DNA of 6,832 nucleotides from Dehalococcoidales bacterium (GTDB taxonomy: Bacteria; Chloroflexota; Dehalococcoidia; Dehalococcoidales; Fen-1064). Location: contig JAQTPO010000104.1 in the NCBI GenBank assembly GCA_028712845.1, positions 1 through 6,832 on the forward strand, read 5' to 3'. The notes under the pieces were generated by a model. That model worked only from the letters and a program-made list of their open reading frames with translations, did no database searches and was not told where the DNA came from. The position numbers and the translations under genes were made by a program. The stretch's first letter is position 1; every line of letters starts with the position of its first letter. Of this stretch, positions 1 to 5,793 are shown in pieces.

Positions 1-1415
1 ACATGGATAAAACATTGGGTGGTGAAATCACTGCTCTTATCAAACATGGGGAGATTAAAGGGAAACTCAGCGAAGTCACCGTTCTTCACAGTCTCGGCAA
101 AGTCCCTGCCGCCAGAGTAGTAATTGTCGGTCTGGGGAAAGCAGGGGAACTGACTCAGGATAAAATTCGCATCGTGCTGGCGGACGCTTGCTGCGTGTTA
201 AGTAAAAAAGGTGTGAAATACATCGCCTCTACATTAATCGGAATTGGGGCGGATAAAATAACTCCGCAGGCTTCAGCGCAGGCAATCACAGAGGGAGCAA
301 TCCTCGGTTTGTACACCTTCCGGCGGCATATGACCAAAAAATCGGACCATAGTGAAATAGAACAGTTAACAATCATTGTCCCGAAGGCAGGCAGCAAAGC
401 CGCAATTCAGCGTGGGGCTGACGAGGGCAAAATTCTGGCAGAAGCCGCCAATCTGGCACGGGATATGGTCAACGAACCGTCCAACTATATGACTCCCACC
501 GATATGGCGAAAGAGGCGAAGAAAATAGCCGGCAAATACGGGCTCGGGCTTGAGATACTGGAACGTAAGCAGATGAAAGAATTGGGAATGGGTGCACTTC
601 TAGGAGTGGCACAGGGCAGTCAGCAACCCCCCAAATTCATCGTACTGAAGTATCAGGGAAATAATACCAGGACAATCGATATTGCGCTGGTGGGAAAAGG
701 GATTACCTTCGATTCCGGCGGTATCTCTCTTAAGCCATCCGATGATATGGGCGATATGAAAGGAGATATGGCAGGCGGCGCTTCTGTGATGGCGGCAATG
801 AGCGCTATTGCACAGTTCAATCCAAAAGTGAATGTGATTGCCATCGTGGCAGCAACGGAAAATCTGCCCAGCGGGACTGCCTTAAAACCGGCGGATGTCC
901 TGACAGCGATGAACGGGAAAACGATTGAGATTGTAAGCACTGATGCCGAAGGGCGCTTAACATTAGCCGATGCCCTGGGGTACGCTAATAAACAAGGAGC
1001 CAAACGCATTATAGATATTGCGACGTTAACAGGCTCCTGCGTTAAGGCACTGGGAGATGTCGCCACGGGGGCTTTTACCAATAATCAAGAGTTTATAGAC
1101 AAAGTAATTGCAGCCGGTGCTGAGGTTGGCGATAAGATGTGGCAGATGCCCATGTTTGAAGAGTATAAAGAACAGAATAAAAGCGATGTAGCCGACCTGA
1201 AAAATACGGGCGGAGCAAAGGCTGGACTTATCACTGCGGCTTTGTTCGTGGGAGAGTTTGCGGGAAATACCCCGTGGGTACATCTGGATATCGCCGGCAC
1301 CAGTCTGCTGGATAAACCGAAAGGCTATTATGGCAAGGGAGCCACCGGTGTGCCGATACGCACGCTGGTAAAGCTCGTGCTTGCTTTGGATAAAAAAGGA
1401 GGGGAAAAAGGATGA
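1..1415 (+). CDS. pepA: Leucyl aminopeptidase (peptidase family M17), 5'-partial
   Basis: Cytosolic two-metal aminopeptidase that removes N-terminal residues such as Leu from peptides. The frame is open to the left edge. The first ATG (position 3) is internal: numbering from it, all metal and catalytic positions match E. coli PepA with a constant offset of 38, so about 35-40 N-terminal residues lie outside the window. Visible from that ATG: NEPSNYMTP near 157-165; metal-binding K232, D237, D255, D314 and E316; catalytic K244 (SLKP) and R318 (STDAEGRL, where the family more often has NTDAEGRL). The poorly conserved N-terminal macro-like domain covers roughly 1-140 and the catalytic domain the rest. 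The active site is complete, so the enzyme should work. Its TGA overlaps the next gene's ATG (ATGA), implying translational coupling and an operon. Antisense open frames across it are shadows. Confidence 0.95.
   Translation, partial: MDKTLGGEITALIKHGEIKGKLSEVTVLHSLGKVPAARVVIVGLGKAGELTQDKIRIVLADACCVLSKKGVKYIASTLIGIGADKITPQASAQAITEGAILGLYTFRRHMTKKSDHSEIEQLTIIVPKAGSKAAIQRGADEGKILAEAANLARDMVNEPSNYMTPTDMAKEAKKIAGKYGLGLEILERKQMKELGMGALLGVAQGSQQPPKFIVLKYQGNNTRTIDIALVGKGITFDSGGISLKPSDDMGDMKGDMAGGASVMAAMSAIAQFNPKVNVIAIVAATENLPSGTALKPADVLTAMNGKTIEIVSTDAEGRLTLADALGYANKQGAKRIIDIATLTGSCVKALGDVATGAFTNNQEFIDKVIAAGAEVGDKMWQMPMFEEYKEQNKSDVADLKNTGGAKAGLITAALFVGEFAGNTPWVHLDIAGTSLLDKPKGYYGKGATGVPIRTLVKLVLALDKKGGEKG
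1395..1404 (+). promoter_or_regulatory. Strong Shine-Dalgarno for the MBL-fold hydrolase, inside the end of pepA
   Basis: The purine run AAAGGAGGGG ends 7 nt before the ATG at 1412. It lies in the last codons of pepA (encoding part of KKGGEKG) and fixes the start of the overlapping downstream gene. Confidence 0.8.
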
Positions 1416-2059
1416 AAGTAAAATGGTTAGGGCATGCTTCTTTCCTGATTACTTCGGACAAGGGGGTTAAAATTATTACCGACCCCTATAAAACCGGGCC
1501 TACTCTAAAATACACTGAAGTCAAAGGTCCGGCTGATGTCGTTACGGTCAGCCACGAGCATTATGACCACAATTGTACATCTCCCATCGAAGGTAACCCC
1601 CGGATAATCAGGGGCACAAACCCCGCCGAGGTTAAAGGTATAAAATTCAGGGGCGTGGCTACTTTCCACGACGAGAATAAGGGCAAAGACCGCGGCACCA
1701 ATACTATCTTCTGTTTTGAGGTTGACGGCGTTCGTATTTGCCACCTGGGTGACCTGGGACACAAGCTCAGCGACCAGGAAATAGCACAGATAGGCAAGGT
1801 AGATGTTCTGCTTACTCCTATGGCAGGTTTCTATACCATTGACGCTGAGGTTGCCACCGAGGTCAGTGCCAAATTGAAGCCGAAAGTCATCATCCCGATG
1901 CATTTCAAGAACGAGCGTTGTGATTTTCCCGTCGCCACTGTCGATGATTTTCTGAAGGGCAAAAAGAATGTTACCCGAGTGAATTCCAGTGAAATCGAGC
2001 TTAAAGCCGGAAAAATACCTGCTGAAACTACAATAATAGTACTCAAACCTGCTCTCTAA
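1412..2059 (+). CDS. MBL-fold metal-dependent hydrolase (UPF0173 / UlaG-like)
   Basis: A 215-aa single-domain metallo-beta-lactamase-fold protein, the usual length for this family. The N-terminus MKVKWLGHASFLI is typical of the UlaG-like branch. Metal ligands are visible: the HxHxDH motif as H48-E-H50-Y-D52-H53, H86 (ATFHDE), the HLGD motif with H111 and D114, and the C-terminal H164 (IPMHF). The set is complete for a dinuclear site. UlaG itself is an ascorbate-6-phosphate lactonase, but most of this branch has no known substrate and no ascorbate genes are nearby, so the substrate is left open. It is probably cytosolic, with no signal peptide. The start is supported by a strong SD and the 4-bp overlap with pepA; the DUF362 gene follows after 33 bp. 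Confidence 0.9.
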   Translation: MKVKWLGHASFLITSDKGVKIITDPYKTGPTLKYTEVKGPADVVTVSHEHYDHNCTSPIEGNPRIIRGTNPAEVKGIKFRGVATFHDENKGKDRGTNTIFCFEVDGVRICHLGDLGHKLSDQEIAQIGKVDVLLTPMAGFYTIDAEVATEVSAKLKPKVIIPMHFKNERCDFPVATVDDFLKGKKNVTRVNSSEIELKAGKIPAETTIIVLKPAL

Positions 2060-2064
2060 TAGGT

Positions 2065-2070
2065 TATAAT
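2065..2070 (+). promoter_or_regulatory. Possible internal -10 box before the DUF362 gene
   Basis: A perfect TATAAT lies in the 33-bp gap between the hydrolase and the DUF362 gene, 22 nt before the TTG start. No convincing -35 is seen 16-18 bp upstream. It could give the last two genes some independent transcription, or be chance. Confidence 0.25.
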
Positions 2071-2092
2071 TGATTGGTGGGGGAACTAAGTC

Positions 2093-2827
2093 TTGATATA
2101 CGAGGCTGAGAAATTTGTTTTCGAACCACCGTCGGCGGTTTCTGTCGCGCGGCGTGTCCTGATTAAACCCGATGCCGTCTATCCATCACTATATCCGGTC
2201 ACAACCAGTCGTGAGATATTAGAAGCCATAATTAAGGGTATCAGGCAGGTTAGTGATGCAGATATTATCGTCCTTGAAGGGACCCATAGCGGAGAGCCCG
2301 TAGCGCCAATTTATCAAACACTGGGCTATGACTTCCCGAGAGTACTAATGCTGGATGTGAAAGATTGTATCTGGGTTGAAGTCGATAACCCGTTGACCAG
2401 ACCTCTAGCCGTGCCCGCTTTCTGGGTTCCTAATGTTATCCTTTCCAGTGATTACCTCATCAGTGTAACTCCATTGAAAGTGGTTAACGGCAAAGGCAAT
2501 CTGAGCGTCAAGAACCTGATGTCGCTTCTGCCCAGCAAGAAATATGCGGAGGCAGAAGGCGGTTGGGAAGCTCTTTATGAATTGGGTATCGATAAGGTCG
2601 TTGCCGACCTCTATTTTACCCTGCCGTTCGATATGGGAATTATCGAAGCTCGCCAGAAACTGACGTATGACGACGACCCGACCACCGGCGAGGTCGAGGA
2701 TATCGGTAAGATTTTTGTCGGCAACCCATTCCAGGTGGACCTCGATGTTTCTGAAACGCTGGGAATCAGGACAGATTACTTGCACCTTATCAGGCTGGGG
2801 GAATCCGGTCTGGACAGCACCAGATAA
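2093..2827 (+). CDS. DUF362 domain-containing protein, TTG start
   Basis: A 244-aa protein with the layout of the DUF362 family: IKPD at 24-27, VTTSREILEA at 36-45, an acidic strand-loop with LEGTHSGEP at 61-69, the segment 127-147 containing KVVNGKG and LSVKNLMSLLP, then ADLYFTLPFDMGIIEA around 171-186 and VGNPFQVDLD at 209-218. There is no ferredoxin-type cysteine cluster, signal peptide or membrane segment, so this is the stand-alone form. The family's biochemical function is not established, and none is proposed. The start is TTG: an in-frame TAA sits at 2087-2089, no ATG occurs until well into the domain, and GGTGGGGG (2077-2083) lies about 9 nt upstream. Third gene of the operon; its TAA is 23 bp before the next ATG. 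Confidence 0.8.
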   Translation: MIYEAEKFVFEPPSAVSVARRVLIKPDAVYPSLYPVTTSREILEAIIKGIRQVSDADIIVLEGTHSGEPVAPIYQTLGYDFPRVLMLDVKDCIWVEVDNPLTRPLAVPAFWVPNVILSSDYLISVTPLKVVNGKGNLSVKNLMSLLPSKKYAEAEGGWEALYELGIDKVVADLYFTLPFDMGIIEARQKLTYDDDPTTGEVEDIGKIFVGNPFQVDLDVSETLGIRTDYLHLIRLGESGLDSTR

Positions 2828-2850
2828 TTTGCAAGGGGGCAGGGAGAAAC

Positions 2851-3249
2851 ATGAGTGAAGAAACAATAACACAAGATGAAACACGTTGGGTTATTGACAT
2901 GGATTGGCTCAAAACAACGGGCCGCAGTTTTTCTGTTTTAGCCAGAGACACTTTGTGTATCAAGTGCCGTAAAAAACTCAAGGCAGACATAATCGAGGTT
3001 AAATCGGCTGACTTACTGAAGGCAATACAGAATTGCTGTTCCAAGTCTCCTGATTTCATAAATACCAGTTTGCCTTTTCAGGAGAGCATCTTCAGGGTTT
3101 TCCTGGCTAACGGTAACAAGCCGCTGACACTGTTAGAACTCGGCGAGCAATTGAACAAGCGGCGCGGGGTTGATACCTACCGGACTTCACCGGCAATATT
3201 ATTCCGCTTAATCAAGAACGACCAGTACTACGGCATAAAGAGCATATAA
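2851..3249 (+). CDS. Uncharacterised small protein, cysteine motif plus winged-helix-like C-terminus
   Basis: A 132-aa protein I do not recognise as a named family. Residues 1-30 are polar with three tryptophans/aromatics in a short stretch. C36-x2-C39 (DTLCIKCRKKL) and a CC pair (C62, C63) could together bind one zinc ion or form disulfides. Residues about 75-132 look like a winged helix: helix (PFQESIFRVFLANG), a turn and helix (TLLELGEQLNKRR), then a further helix (SPAILFRLIKND) and a short strand (YYGIKSI). It may therefore be a DNA-binding or regulatory protein, which is inference only. The ATG is preceded by GGGAG (2842-2846), with AAGGGGG slightly further upstream. It is the last gene of the operon, and its stop lies 11 bp from the convergent stop of the 301-aa gene. 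Confidence 0.75.
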   Translation: MSEETITQDETRWVIDMDWLKTTGRSFSVLARDTLCIKCRKKLKADIIEVKSADLLKAIQNCCSKSPDFINTSLPFQESIFRVFLANGNKPLTLLELGEQLNKRRGVDTYRTSPAILFRLIKNDQYYGIKSI

Positions 3250-3273
3250 GGCATATACCTCTATATAGCTTTT
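3241..3273 (+). terminator. Imperfect hairpin at the convergent gene junction, possible terminator
   Basis: AGG (3249-3251) pairs with CCT (3258-3260), ATATA (3244-3248) with TATAT (3262-3266), and AGC (3241-3243) with GCT (3268-3270), leaving bulged C3261 and A3267 and a CATATA loop. A run of four T follows on the + strand. The stem is AT-rich and contains both stop codons (TAA 3247-3249; TAG on the minus strand at 3261-3263), so it could end transcription of both genes weakly. No stronger terminator is seen in the 11-bp gap. Confidence 0.35.
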
Positions 3274-4166
3274 GTCCGTACTCGCTTCCTGGTCAATTTC
3301 TCAAGCCTCTTTATTTTTATGTTTCTAATATTGCTACCACTTGGAGGTATCCCGAAAGGGTATGGACTAAATTGAATCTCCAAAGCGGCGATAAAAGAGT
3401 CATCATCGTAAATGTGTTCCTGATACAGAGCATTTTCAAGCTTGTCCATAAATGCTGGGATTCTTAAAATTGCATTAGAAGCATAAGAACCAGGTGCATG
3501 ACTACCCATGAATCCCAGTAAGGCTTTCTTTTTAATTCCTTCACTTGCGGAGTAGTATGGATTCTCACACTTCAGTAAAATCGCGCCATCTATCATGTAA
3601 GTTCCATCTCTCTTGCGTTCTGGAATGATAATCTGTTTTTTTCTTTCTTTGTCTATTACTACCCATTCCCTTGAGGTTACTTCTATTTTGCTTGCTTCCA
3701 GATACTCTTCTTCTGTTACCTCGTATTTAACCTCCCCATTTTCAATATATCCAAAATCTATTTCATGTTCGTACAGGAAAAGCCCGAGTTGAGAAGTTTC
3801 TGAAACTACAGGACCTCCATGTATTATGTGATTCGCATCCTTCTGTATTTCTATATCTTGAACTGCCTTTTGCTTTAAATTCTCTCCCATTACATACTCA
3901 AATATATCTCGCCAACTTGGTAAGATTATGTTTGAAGCTGCCGCTAAAGTGAAATCATTTAATATTCGTTTTTTCCGTGTTCCAACAAGGTTTTGAGTCT
4001 CTGAAGAAATAAATTCAGGAAAGTGTTCTTTCCACAATCTCTCCATTTGTTTCTTCCAACTTTGAATATCGCTAACTTCATTTATAAGTTTACCAATAAT
4101 AAGTGTAGCAATAACCTCCAACAACAACGTTTTAGGATTAAATTGGAATACGGGGGAATCTGGCAT
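3261..4166 (-). CDS. Orphan accessory protein of unknown function, 301 aa
   Basis: Not recognised. Residues 13-28 (LLLEVIATLIIGKLI) are hydrophobic with one Glu, giving either an amphipathic helix or a marginal membrane anchor; 32-100 look helical and basic. The middle and C-terminal part looks like mixed alpha/beta: HIIHGGPVVSETS (113-125), then hydrophobic LGLFLYEHE, an acidic strand-rich stretch, DGAILLKCENPYY (193-205), KKALLGFMGSHAPGSYAS (213-230), and a Lys/Arg-rich tail (IKIKRLEKLTRKRVRTKA). The pairing of a GGP loop with a later NPY...MGSHAPGSYAS loop resembles the small-molecule-binding architecture of some uncharacterised prokaryotic proteins, but this is only an impression. Base composition is clearly more AT-rich than the flanking genes, suggesting horizontal acquisition. 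The ATG is fixed by a near-ideal SD. It is convergent with the left operon and has its own promoter region. Confidence 0.8.
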   Translation of the reverse strand: MPDSPVFQFNPKTLLLEVIATLIIGKLINEVSDIQSWKKQMERLWKEHFPEFISSETQNLVGTRKKRILNDFTLAAASNIILPSWRDIFEYVMGENLKQKAVQDIEIQKDANHIIHGGPVVSETSQLGLFLYEHEIDFGYIENGEVKYEVTEEEYLEASKIEVTSREWVVIDKERKKQIIIPERKRDGTYMIDGAILLKCENPYYSASEGIKKKALLGFMGSHAPGSYASNAILRIPAFMDKLENALYQEHIYDDDSFIAALEIQFSPYPFGIPPSGSNIRNIKIKRLEKLTRKRVRTKAI

Positions 4167-4170
4167 ACTA

Positions 4171-4179
4171 CACCTCCTT
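4171..4179 (-). promoter_or_regulatory. Near-ideal Shine-Dalgarno of the 301-aa gene
   Basis: On the minus strand this reads AAGGAGGTG, almost the full complement of the 16S rRNA 3' end, with the AGGAGG core 6 nt from the ATG at 4166. It is the strongest SD in the window and argues that the orphan gene is translated and not a relic. Confidence 0.85.
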
Positions 4180-4213
4180 GTTGTAATCTTAATGAAATGG
4201 ATAGATTGTCCTA

Positions 4214-4244
4214 ACCCCTTGTAATTGTATTAACTCTAAGGGGT
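4214..4244 (-). repeat. Perfect 7-bp inverted repeat in the leader of the 301-aa gene
   Basis: ACCCCTT (4214-4220) and AAGGGGT (4238-4244) are perfect inverted arms 17 nt apart. On the minus strand a TACAAT hexamer (4224-4229) lies between the arms and could be a -10 box, though no good -35 accompanies it. The repeat could be an operator straddling a start site, or a hairpin in the 5' leader of a transcript that begins near 4295. Confidence 0.4.
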
Positions 4245-4299
4245 AGCAGCCAGTCCTAATATTACTCATGACAATTGAAAAATCCAAGCCGAATATCCC

Positions 4300-4374
4300 A
4301 CAGTTTAATCCTAAATGCAGTTAATGTCAACAAGTATCACTATACCCCACACCTCATTCACAGTGTTAAACTGT
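4300..4374. repeat. Repeated ACAGTTTAA-type motifs around the orphan promoter
   Basis: ACAGTTTAA at 4300-4308 recurs as its exact reverse complement, TTAAACTGT, at 4366-4374. The latter is half of an imperfect palindrome at 4360-4374 with perfect 5-bp arms (ACAGT, ACTGT) around GTTAA. A related CAGTTAAT lies at 4318-4325. One copy covers the candidate -10, one abuts the -35, and the palindrome sits 30 bp upstream of the -35, as an operator set would. The rest of the 289-bp gene-free stretch 4167-4455 shows no RNA gene and no convincing coding region. Confidence 0.35.
4302..4330 (-). promoter_or_regulatory. Candidate sigma70-type promoter for the 301-aa gene
   Basis: On the minus strand, TTGACA (4325-4330, perfect consensus) is followed after exactly 17 bp by TAAACT (4302-4307, four of six). 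The predicted start is near 4295, giving a leader of about 130 nt before the ATG at 4166. The direction and the absence of another minus-strand gene between fit the orphan gene. Confidence 0.45.
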
Positions 4375-4455
4375 TGTCTCATGTCACAATAGATATAGAT
4401 AAGGAAGTGTTATTGTCTCTATGAGATAGTGATTTTATCCAAGACTAGTTGAAAA

Positions 4456-4737
4456 TCATCGTGTCACTGAAAAATCATGGTATTTTCCGGTGTATTCGGA
4501 CCATGTCAGCGCCAAGTTATCTATTCTGGCGCCCGGAGGGCCTTTTTTAAGCTGTTCTACCAGTTTTTCCAGCTGCTTTCTTTCACCTTCGGCGCAGATT
4601 TCCACCGACCTATCGGGCAAGTTCCGCACGTAGCCGGTCAAGCTGAGTTTGGTAGCATTTCTGGAAGCAAAAACACGATAGTACACGCCCTGCACCCTAC
4701 CCTGTGCGATTGCTTGTAATGCGGCTAAGTCACCCAT
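4456..4737 (-). CDS. acyP: Acylphosphatase
   Basis: A 93-aa protein, the standard size of the small alpha/beta acylphosphatases, which hydrolyse acyl phosphates such as carbamoyl phosphate or 1,3-bisphosphoglycerate in the cytosol. The signature GRVQGVYYR (13-21) supplies the phosphate-binding loop and catalytic Arg R21; TGYVRNLPD (34-42) supplies catalytic Asn N39. The family's middle and end motifs follow: VEICAEG, KKGPPGARID (69-78) and the C-terminal YHDFSV. Position 19 is Tyr where Gly, Phe or Tyr is common. The ATG fits the family length, but the SD is weak (a GGA about 10 nt upstream), so a good translation signal is lacking. It is third in the minus-strand series after rnc and the 47-aa gene, 119 bp from the latter, so co-transcription is uncertain. 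Confidence 0.93.
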   Translation of the reverse strand: MGDLAALQAIAQGRVQGVYYRVFASRNATKLSLTGYVRNLPDRSVEICAEGERKQLEKLVEQLKKGPPGARIDNLALTWSEYTGKYHDFSVTR

Positions 4738-4856
4738 CAGTCAAATCCAAAGCAACCAAAAAGGGACAAATACCAACACCAATAATCAAACTTGTAATTT
4801 AGATATTTTCTCGGTTATTGATTTTTCAAACGGTTTCGTATTTCTAATTTACGAGG
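4738..4856. other. AT-rich spacer between acyP and the 47-aa gene
   Basis: No coding frame is supported. Two weak signals occur on the minus strand: a 5-bp inverted repeat TCGTA/TACGA (4836-4854) just after the small gene's stop, without a T-run, and a TTGAAA hexamer with no clear -10 at proper spacing. An acyP promoter could lie here but cannot be placed. Confidence 0.3.
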
Positions 4857-5000
4857 TTATTCTTCTTCCAGCTTATCCTTCTTGCCCCGCCTGATAACTT
4901 CTACGGGTGGAGGAGGAGGCTGCATATTGGCCATAAATGTTTTCTTAGCGTCTTTCTTTGGTTTTTTAGCTTCTTTGTGCCCTAAATCTCTTTTTCCCAT
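4857..5000 (-). CDS. Small lysine-rich conserved-looking protein, 47 aa
   Basis: The minus-strand ATG at 4998-5000 opens 47 codons to a TAA at 4857-4859. The product begins MGKRDLGHKEAKKPKKDAKK, continues TFMANMQPPPPPVEVIRRGK and ends KDKLEEE. It is strongly basic at the start, has a run of five prolines (28-32), and ends in three glutamates. It has no hydrophobic segment, so it is soluble and probably disordered; binding to RNA, ribosome or DNA is possible but unproven. Evidence that it is real: an SD-like AGGG (minus strand, 5007-5010) 6 nt before the ATG, GC content like the neighbouring genes and unlike the AT-rich gaps on both sides, and position between rnc and acyP on the same strand. 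I have an unverified impression of similar short proteins in Chloroflexota. Confidence 0.7.
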   Translation of the reverse strand: MGKRDLGHKEAKKPKKDAKKTFMANMQPPPPPVEVIRRGKKDKLEEE

Positions 5001-5059
5001 AATCCGCCCTCGATTCGATTATTAACTGCTTATTTAAATTGAAGTTTAGCAAAGTAAAA

Positions 5060-5761
5060 CTATTCTGTAAAGGTATTGTTCAGTTTTCCCAGAGCAATGC
5101 GTGCGGCTTCCGTTTCTGCTTTCTTTTTGCTTCTTCCGACGCCGCTGGCAAGCACATCGTTACCGCTGCGTACTTCTACAGTGAATTTCTTATTATGGTC
5201 AGGTCCCTGAGTTTCAATGAGATTATAAACCGGCGTTTGCTGGGTCTTCGCCTGTAGAAGCTCCTGAAGCTGTGATTTGTAATCGATAATCGCTCCTTGA
5301 TACAAACAATTTCGAAGCTCGGTATCAAGAATTTCCAGAACCAATTGCTCGGTGACCACCGTGCCCTGGTCAAGATAGACGGCGGCGATAACTGCTTCCA
5401 AAGCTCTGGCGAGATTCGCCGGTTTTGCACTTCCTCCGCTGGCTTCCTCCCCTTTTCCCAGATACAGATATCCACCAAGTCCAATCGATTCCGCCACCCG
5501 CGCCAGAGTTTCCTGTTTTACCAGAATAGAGCGAAGCCGTGTCATTTCGCCCTCACTAAGACTGGGGAAATCACGATACAGATTTTCAGCCACTATTAAG
5601 CCCAGAATGGCATCTCCCAGGAATTCCAGCCTCTCGTTCGAGGCAGGTGCAATTCCCGGGTTTTCGTTTGCATAAGAACTATGTGTCAGCGCTTGTGTCA
5701 GCAGTCCCGGTTGCTGGAAAGATGCTCCCAGTACTTTCTGTAATTCAGTTAGGTCAGGCAC
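5060..5761 (-). CDS. rnc: Ribonuclease III
   Basis: Double-strand-specific endoribonuclease that acts in rRNA processing and mRNA turnover, 233 aa from the chosen start. The nuclease domain (1-150) has the signature NERLEFLGDAIL (42-53) with catalytic E46 and D50. The dsRNA-binding domain (about 159-228) begins DYKSQLQELLQ and ends with the RNA-binding GRSKKKAETEAA (209-220). In the second metal-binding motif the sequence is NLARALEAVIAAVYLD: E122 matches E. coli E117, but the position of E. coli D114 is R119. Start choice: a TTG at 5779 would add six residues, but GAGGAGG lies only 5 nt before the GTG at 5761 and inside that extension, so GTG is preferred. It has its own promoter and may be co-transcribed with the 47-aa gene, 59 bp downstream. 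Confidence 0.95.
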   Translation of the reverse strand: MPDLTELQKVLGASFQQPGLLTQALTHSSYANENPGIAPASNERLEFLGDAILGLIVAENLYRDFPSLSEGEMTRLRSILVKQETLARVAESIGLGGYLYLGKGEEASGGSAKPANLARALEAVIAAVYLDQGTVVTEQLVLEILDTELRNCLYQGAIIDYKSQLQELLQAKTQQTPVYNLIETQGPDHNKKFTVEVRSGNDVLASGVGRSKKKAETEAARIALGKLNNTFTE

Positions 5762-5764
5762 GGT

Positions 5765-5775
5765 TCCTCCTCGTA
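5765..5775 (-). promoter_or_regulatory. Shine-Dalgarno deciding the GTG start of rnc
   Basis: The minus strand reads CGAGGAGGAAC just upstream of the GTG at 5761. It is well spaced for GTG and lies downstream of the alternative TTG at 5779, which has no SD of its own. Confidence 0.8.
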
Positions 5776-5793
5776 GCAACTAAATCAATAGAC

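Noticed and set aside
653..1283. Long antisense open frames across pepA and similar ones across rnc and dnaX
   Set aside because: They lie opposite strongly conserved genes, have no SD or recognisable domain, and are shadows of codon bias.
4023..4214. 63-codon plus-strand frame across the start of the 301-aa gene
   Set aside because: It overlaps the coding region and SD of a better-supported gene and shows no family features.
4189..4269. 26-codon minus-strand frame in the leader of the 301-aa gene, a possible leader peptide
   Set aside because: No SD precedes its ATG, its composition does not stand out and it has no run of regulatory codons; a frame this short is expected by chance.
4416..4426. 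TCTC-TAT-GAGA mini-hairpin downstream of acyP
   Set aside because: Only 4 bp with a 3-nt loop and no T-run; too weak for a terminator call.
3250..4455. Mobile element boundaries, att sites or CRISPR repeats in the AT-rich island
   Set aside because: I saw no terminal inverted repeats, target-site duplication, tRNA gene fragment, or regularly spaced repeats at the edges or inside.
4450..4480. Direct repeat TGAAAATCAT / TGAAAAATCAT at the 3' end of acyP
   Set aside because: One copy encodes the family's C-terminal HDFS residues and the other lies just past the stop; probably a small local duplication or chance, with no sign of function.
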